A DNA stretch of 12,036 bases from Dictyocoela muelleri (taxonomy: Eukaryota > Microsporidia): NCBI GenBank assembly GCA_016256075.1, contig SDVU01000597.1, positions 1-12,036 on the forward strand, written 5' to 3'. A program made the position numbers and the translations under genes. This document shows, in pieces, positions 8,522-12,036 of this stretch (position 1 is the stretch's first letter; every line of letters starts with the position of its first letter). The notes beneath the pieces are model-generated. The model had not been told where the DNA came from, did not search any database, and saw nothing but the letters and a program-made list of their open reading frames with translations.

Positions 8522-8758
8522 AAGGAGACAAAAAGGAGGGGGCAATTATGGCAGGCTGAGATTTACAAAATTTTATTAATGATTTGATAAAAATATTCAT
8601 TATCTATTTAAATGGGTGATAATATGTACTGAGGGTATTAATGAATTTTCAAATTAAAAATTTATTTTTTTAAAAATATATCAAATTTAAATTTAATTAC
8701 GGGGTATTAATATGAAGGGGGGGGGTCTATAAAAGCACGAAAACTTAGAGGGTGTTGA
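8522..8758. repeat. Right terminal inverted repeat of the integrase element
   Basis: This is the intact partner of the split left repeat. It carries TATGGCAGGCTGA (8548-8560), ATTTACAA, GAGGGTATTAAT (8632-8643), GGGGTATTAATATG (8701-8714), nine G, and GGGTGTTGA at the end. It preserves the pre-insertion state of the site used by the nested element. Confidence 0.85.
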
Positions 8759-9099
8759 ATGTGAAAGGGTATAATTTCAATTAATCTCGCTTCTTAAGCT
8801 GTCCTACAACGACACGAATTGGATTTTAATTTTGAAATAACACAAATCATCGAATCATTGTTGATATTCACCATGGAATAAATTTAAGATTATTTGAAAT
8901 GAATTGTAGAGATTTTGTATAAAATATGTTTCAAGTATTTAAAATTTGTTTTTTCTGTTGCATTTTTTTAATGATGTCGGTTGATATCTGTATAAAAGAC
9001 GATTCAATTAATAAAATTCTTGTTTTAAACCCAGGGGGGTTTTAACATGTGTATTTTGGTGTCGATTTAGAATATGATATAATATTTTTAAAGACGGCA
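8759..9099. other. AT-rich spacer, no feature seen
   Basis: There is no persuasive open frame, RNA gene or repeat. A short G-run (CCAGGGGGGTTTTAAC) lies near 9031-9046. Confidence 0.5.
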
Positions 9100-9329
9100 C
9101 AAAATTTTTTATCTGGTTTAAAATTTATTCTCCCTTGCAGGGAGCTAATCTAAAATATTCTCTACCTCCACAAAAAAAAGGAAAAATTTTATAAATGAAA
9201 ATAAAAGCATTTTTAAGTGTTGTCAACTATTCAGACATTATTTAAGAAAATGAATGAAATGTAATTTTTTTCCTGGTCGGAAATTTCCCCCCAGAGGAAT
9301 ATTTTAGACTAGATAAAAATTACTTTCCC
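9100..9329. repeat. Worn inverted-repeat element
   Basis: CTAATCTAAAATATTCTCT (9145-9163) is nearly the reverse complement of AGAGGAATATTTTAGACTAG (9293-9312). A second, earlier copy (ATCTGGTTTAAAATTTATTC, 9111-9130) lies in the same orientation as 9145-9163. It extends the match with AGATAAAAATT on the right. Three copies in this arrangement resemble the subterminal repeats of the elements at 4146-4373 and 6586-6994. It has no coding capacity and is an old MITE-like relic. Confidence 0.5.
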
Positions 9330-10135
9330 TTTATTTTTTTTTAATTTGCAGTAACCCTTCATTTTATTGAACTTTTTCTTACCACACCCTCTTTTTTAAA
9401 AGAAAAAAAAACAGCTATTTGTCAGAAAAACACCTTTTTCCCGAACACCTCTTTTTTACAAGTATTTTATTTAAAAAAATCAACCCTCAAATTATTGTCA
9501 CAAAGACAAGGTAGAGTTTCAGTCATATTAACATTAAAAGAAAAAAATAGATATCATAGAATATAAAAAATCAGCAATTATCTATAAAATACGCATATAG
9601 CATATCTCTTTTCTATGAAATGTAGTAAAAAAAGATTGCTAGGCGTTCCATAAAAGTTTAAATTTACAACTAAAGTGCTATAAAATATGTATTTATGAAA
9701 AATGACATTCTTAAAAATATTCCTAGAAACTTGAAACATAGAATTTTAAATGATAGGTTGAAGAATTAGATAGGCATAATAGAAAGATAATGCAGATTCT
9801 TCACTATCAAATTTTCATGTCATGGGCTTTAGGTTTATCCAAATAGATTTAGGAAGAAAATAAAGAATCAGGGAAATAAACGAATTTAGAATTTAAAGTT
9901 TCCAATAGATACCTCCAAAAACTAAAAGGGGCATTCTATTGCTTTAAGACAATGTTCAGGAGAAAGCATTGGGTTAATAAACAATATTCTTCTGAGTTTT
10001 TGGATTAAATTAAGACAAAAATCTTGGAATATGGCTAATCTAATGTATTTAATTGTGATGAAACGGTTTTTGTTTACAAACTTGCAACATTTAAAAGTCA
10101 ATTTTTTTGAGCAAAAAATGGCATTAAAAACAAAG
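9330..10135. other. AT-rich spacer, no gene
   Basis: Poly-A, poly-T and short CACCTCTTTTTT-like repeats occur near 9380-9460. A minus-strand open frame here runs from the 3' end of SINE copy D through its target site into this spacer, so it is a chance frame. Nothing else is recognised. Confidence 0.5.
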
Positions 10136-10151
10136 AAAGTATTACTGTTAT
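10136..10151. repeat. Target-site duplication of SINE copy D (left)
   Basis: AAAGTATTACTGTTAT is repeated without mismatch at 10607-10622 and directly flanks the SINE. Sixteen bases is typical of LINE-driven target-primed reverse transcription. Confidence 0.93.
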
Positions 10152-10606
10152 ATATTACATGCTGACAACATCCATAGCTGCCAATCCGGAGAGTTGTCTC
10201 CAACCATAGTTTTATTACCTTTGGTTCCTGGTGTTCCAATAATACGTCACTTCATAAGCTACCCAGAAGCCAAGCGGTATACGCGATTTTTGTTTTATCA
10301 ATGACTCGGCAGGATAGAGGTAATTAGAGACTTTTTCATGATATTTTATTTATCACTACTTTTTGCCGAGATGCGTCGCCGCACTCATTCCCACACCTAG
10401 GAAGTCCCTTCTGCTTCATTGTCATATTAGACCAAGTCTTAATCAGCTATACCACACTGGAACAACTGTATATTATACTATATTTCTTTAGTTATGACCG
10501 CTTAATGTCATTCCCTCATTATTTATTAAAGAGTGACGACAGCGGGAGTCGAACCACGATACTTAAATTTTACATTCAAGAGTGTTAACCACTGAGCTAT
10601 CTGGCT
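10152..10606 (-). mobile_element. tRNA-derived SINE, copy D (full length, young)
   Basis: This is the best-preserved copy (455 bp, minus orientation). The tRNA-like head is at 10606-10535, with A box TAGCTCAGTGGTTA (10599-10586) and B box GGTTCGACTCC (10555-10545). The body includes TGAATAAT-type sequence near the head, CCGCTTAATGTCATTCCCTC (10499-10518), the GCCGAGATGCGTCGCCGCAC block (10365-10384) and ATCAATGACTCGGCAGGATA (10298-10317). The 3' part carries CCGGAGAGTTGTCTCC (10186-10201) and ends in ATATA sequence at 10152. No T-run terminator is seen at the 3' end. The perfect 16-bp flanking duplication and near-identity to copy A show relatively recent movement. The transposing enzymes would come from a LINE elsewhere, and no LINE is visible here. 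Confidence 0.93.
10545..10599 (-). promoter_or_regulatory. Internal Pol III promoter (A and B boxes) of SINE copy D
   Basis: The A box is at 10599-10586 and the B box at 10555-10545 (GGTTCGACTCC, one change from copy A). The boxes are about 30 bases apart. They are good matches to type 2 Pol III promoters; whether they drive transcription is inferred. Confidence 0.75.
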
Positions 10607-10622
10607 AAAGTATTACTGTTAT
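10607..10622. repeat. Target-site duplication of SINE copy D (right)
   Basis: AAAGTATTACTGTTAT is identical to 10136-10151. Confidence 0.93.
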
Positions 10623-10670
10623 GCTATCTTGTAATATGACGAGTTGTTACAAGCTAAAACATTATTAAGA

Positions 10671-10970
10671 CCTTTTCATTATTATTGGCACAATCTTTAT
10701 TATTATTTGCACCATCTTTCATTATTATTTGCACCATTTTTCATTATTATTGGCAACAAATTCTATTCTTGTCGCCACAAAATCTCAATAGTACACTACT
10801 TTTCATTATTATAATCCCCGTTGCATTAGGTACCCCGTTGCATGAATATAGCTCCCTCGTTTCTTATTATAGTTCCCTCGTTGAATTATTATATTTTCCT
10901 CGTTGCATAATTATATTCACTACGCTGCATTATTATAGCCCTTCATTAGATTATTACAGTCTAATTACAG
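10671..10970. repeat. Degenerate 22-bp minisatellite, two related subtypes
   Basis: The first part holds about four units like TTTCATTATTATTTGCACCAT (10675-10760). After about 40 bases of unrelated or worn sequence there are about eight units like GTTGCATTATTATAGTTCCC (from about 10800). Both share the core CATTATTAT, so the second is probably a derived form of the first. A plus-strand open frame through the array (10685-10987) is a by-product of the repeat period and not a gene. Confidence 0.75.
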
Positions 10971-10976
10971 GGTTTT

Positions 10977-11092
10977 TTAAGTTATGAGCCATTTTTCTAA
11001 GCTATAGACACATTTCACAGGCTATAAATTCGTTTATTTCAGACTTATAGACCCTTTTTATAAATCTGTAAACACATTTTGCGAGAGTTTTA
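10977..11092. repeat. Second degenerate tandem array, unit about 22 bp
   Basis: Successive units read roughly AGTTATGAGCCATTTTTCT, AGCTATAGACACATTTCAC, AGGCTATAAATTCGTTTATT, AGACTTATAGACCCTTTTT and AATCTGTAAACACATTTTG. They share the pattern AG-CTATAGACACATTTT. It follows the first array directly, but the unit differs. Confidence 0.55.
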
Positions 11093-11130
11093 GATGATAT
11101 CTTAAAATTAGTCTCGATTAATTAATTTTT

Positions 11131-11545
11131 TAACCGTAATTTTTTAACCCTTATTTTTTTAACCCTTACTTTAAACCCTTATTTTTTAACCCCTATTTTT
11201 TAACGCTATTTTACAATCCAATTTTTTCCACCTTATTGAATAACCCTTATTTTTTTACTCGTTTACTACCCCCTATTTTTTAAACATTATTTACCCACAT
11301 TTTTTAACCATTATTTTTTAACCATTATTTTTTCTATTATTTTTTACTCTTATTTTTTAGTCCCTATTATTTTATCTCTATTTTTTTACCTTATTTTCCA
11401 GCATCATTTAGCCATATTTTTTTTAGTCCATATTTTTTATCCCTATTTTTTTATCCATATTTTTACTCTTATTTTCCAGTCTTATTTTACCCTTATTTTT
11501 TTAGTCCACTTTTTTACAGTCCTTATTTTTTGACATTTATTCTTT
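11131..11545. repeat. TTATTTTTTAACCC minisatellite
   Basis: About 28 degenerate units of 12-15 bp follow one another, with variants TTAACCC, TTTAGTCCC, TTTATCCC and TTTTACTC. The strand bias is strong (C and T against G and A). The CCC end gives a telomere-like look, but the unit length and variation do not match a telomere. It is non-coding. Confidence 0.85.
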
Positions 11546-11576
11546 TAAACGGGTTATAAAAAAATTTCAAAAAATA

Positions 11577-11645
11577 TGTCTAAAAAATAGGGGTAAAAAA
11601 ATAAGGGTAAAAATAGGGTTTAAAAATAGGGGTAGAAAATAGGGG
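11577..11645. repeat. Inverted continuation of the minisatellite
   Basis: About five units of the preceding array appear here in reverse complement, for example AAAAAATAGGGGT, AAAAAAATAAGGGT, AAAAATAGGGT and AGAAAATAGGGG. Together with 11131-11545 they form a large inverted repeat around a 30-base turn (about 11546-11576). Confidence 0.8.
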
Positions 11646-11686
11646 ATCAAGTGACTATTACCTCCAGAGGGTTATAGTCACCTGAT
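11646..11686. repeat. Near-perfect 41-bp palindrome
   Basis: The left arm ATCAAGTGACTATTACC and the right arm GGTTATAGTCACCTGAT pair with two mismatches around the short centre TCCAGAG. It directly follows the inverted minisatellite. It could be joined ends of a small transposon, or a stable hairpin. No T-run suggests a Pol III or bacterial-type terminator role. Confidence 0.75.
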
Positions 11687-11944
11687 ATTTTTTTTTAAAA
11701 AAAAAATTACCCCACCTATGAATTCAAATTTCATTGATTTTATATATTCAAGTACGAATGAAGAGATTTTTAACTTCATGATTGAAAAAGAAATAATTAG
11801 AAAGGAAATTATTTGTGCTATAGTAACACTATTATGATTTAAAAAAAGGTCAAAAGATTCACGTATATAATATTCATGGAGATGTTTAAATTTTTCGTTT
11901 CTCACCCGGTTTTCAGACCCCTCTAAAAAAAAGAAAATCGTCAT
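11678..11944 (-). CDS. Unassigned open frame, 88 codons (possible fragment)
   Basis: I do not recognise this frame. Read on the minus strand it begins MTIFFFLEGSENRVRNEK and is hydrophilic near the start. A hydrophobic stretch IAQIISFLIISFSIM follows at about residues 42-56, then FVLEYIKSMKFEFIGG. Just upstream of GAGGGGTCTGAAAAC is a T-rich run ending TAG, which would suit a 3' splice site, so the real start might be an exon boundary rather than the ATG. The 3' end runs into poly-T and the palindrome at 11646-11686. A frame this long is only mildly unexpected by chance at this AT content. It could equally be a worn transposon fragment. Confidence 0.22.
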   Translation of the reverse strand: MTIFFFLEGSENRVRNEKFKHLHEYYIRESFDLFLNHNSVTIAQIISFLIISFSIMKLKISSFVLEYIKSMKFEFIGGVIFFLKKNIR

Positions 11945-12036
11945 TCATAAGAGGAGAGATAATGATCTTTATTTTAAATAAGCTTAATGTGCCGAGATAA
12001 GACCAAATATGAAATTATAATGAATATGAACAAATA
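11945..12036. other. Window end, no feature seen
   Basis: AT-rich sequence with a GAGGAGAG patch. No gene or repeat is recognised before the window ends. Confidence 0.4.

Larger units (their letters stand above)
6391..8758 (-). mobile_element. Fossil integrase-type element with long terminal inverted repeats
   Basis: The ends are long inverted repeats. The left repeat runs 6391 to about 7050 once a later insertion (6586-6994) is discounted, and the right runs about 8522-8758. Matching blocks, read inwards from each end, are TCGACACC / TCAACACC, TAGACCCCCCCCC, CATATTAATACCCC, TTTAATTTGAAAA, ATTAATACCCTC, ATTAATAAAATTTT, TTGTAAAT and CAGCCTGCCATAA. By eye the repeats are about 75-80% alike over roughly 240 bp, so the element is old. 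Between them lies a broken retroviral-type integrase gene on the minus strand. I see no reverse transcriptase, protease, capsid or DNA polymerase. Without the insertion the element is about 1.96 kb. Long inverted repeats plus integrase alone fit a cut-and-paste DNA transposon such as Ginger or Tdd-4. A deleted Polinton-like or Ty3-related source cannot be excluded. ATG flanks both ends, too short to call a target-site duplication. Confidence 0.82.

Noticed and set aside
6391-8758. LTR retrotransposon
   Set aside because: The terminal repeats are inverted, not direct, and no reverse transcriptase, RNase H or gag-like sequence is seen.
9922-10239. Minus-strand open frame of 105 codons
   Set aside because: It starts inside the 3' end of SINE copy D and crosses the target-site duplication into the spacer, so it is a chance fusion of unrelated sequence.
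10685-10987. Plus-strand open frame of 100 codons
   Set aside because: It lies across the 22-bp minisatellite. The repeated hydrophobic and Tyr-Tyr-rich text reflects the repeat unit, not a protein.
11131-11545. Telomere repeat
   Set aside because: Units vary from 12 to 15 bp with many variants, and the array inverts at 11577. This fits a minisatellite, not telomerase-made repeats.

Overview
The window is very AT-rich (roughly 80% by eye), has no operon-like gene packing, and carries eukaryotic repeat classes: a tRNA-headed SINE with RNA polymerase III boxes and target-site duplications, a Mutator-like (MULE) transposase relic with a FLYWCH-type zinc finger, small inverted-repeat elements, and minisatellites. 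It therefore comes from a eukaryotic nuclear genome. The species cannot be fixed from this sequence. AT-rich invertebrates, microsporidia and AT-rich fungi all carry MULE/FLYWCH and integrase-type elements of this sort. I found no convincing host gene, rRNA or functional tRNA; this looks like a transposon graveyard.

Layout, left to right. Bases 1-140 are the head of a SINE (minus strand) cut by the window edge. A 200-bp fold-back palindrome (142-340) abuts it. A decayed MULE transposase lies on the minus strand at 452-1814, followed by a small inverted-repeat element at 1844-1966. A second, full-length SINE copy (plus strand) lies at 2358-2806 and a third (minus) at 3163-3621. Two head-to-tail copies of a 105-bp inverted-repeat unit lie at 4146-4373. 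Bases 4374-6390 are AT-rich with nothing recognisable.

Bases 6391-8758 are one element with long terminal inverted repeats (about 240 bp each, roughly 75-80% alike by eye) around a broken retroviral-type integrase gene on the minus strand. A 409-bp non-autonomous element has inserted into the left repeat, and the right repeat preserves the empty site. With long inverted repeats and no visible reverse transcriptase, capsid or polymerase, it fits an integrase-driven DNA transposon (Ginger or Tdd-4 style) better than an LTR element. It is an old fossil.

An inverted-repeat relic lies at 9100-9329. The fourth SINE (minus, 10152-10606) is the youngest-looking, with a perfect 16-bp target-site duplication. 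Bases 10671-11645 hold three different degenerate minisatellites side by side, the last of which turns over into its inverted orientation, followed by a near-perfect 41-bp palindrome. The window ends in AT-rich sequence with one unassigned open frame.

The most interesting points are the unassigned tRNA-SINE family (four copies in 12 kb, at least two age classes), the long-TIR integrase element with its nested insertion, and a set of small elements whose ends share a GGATC...AAATTT...CCCC pattern with repeated subterminal copies.
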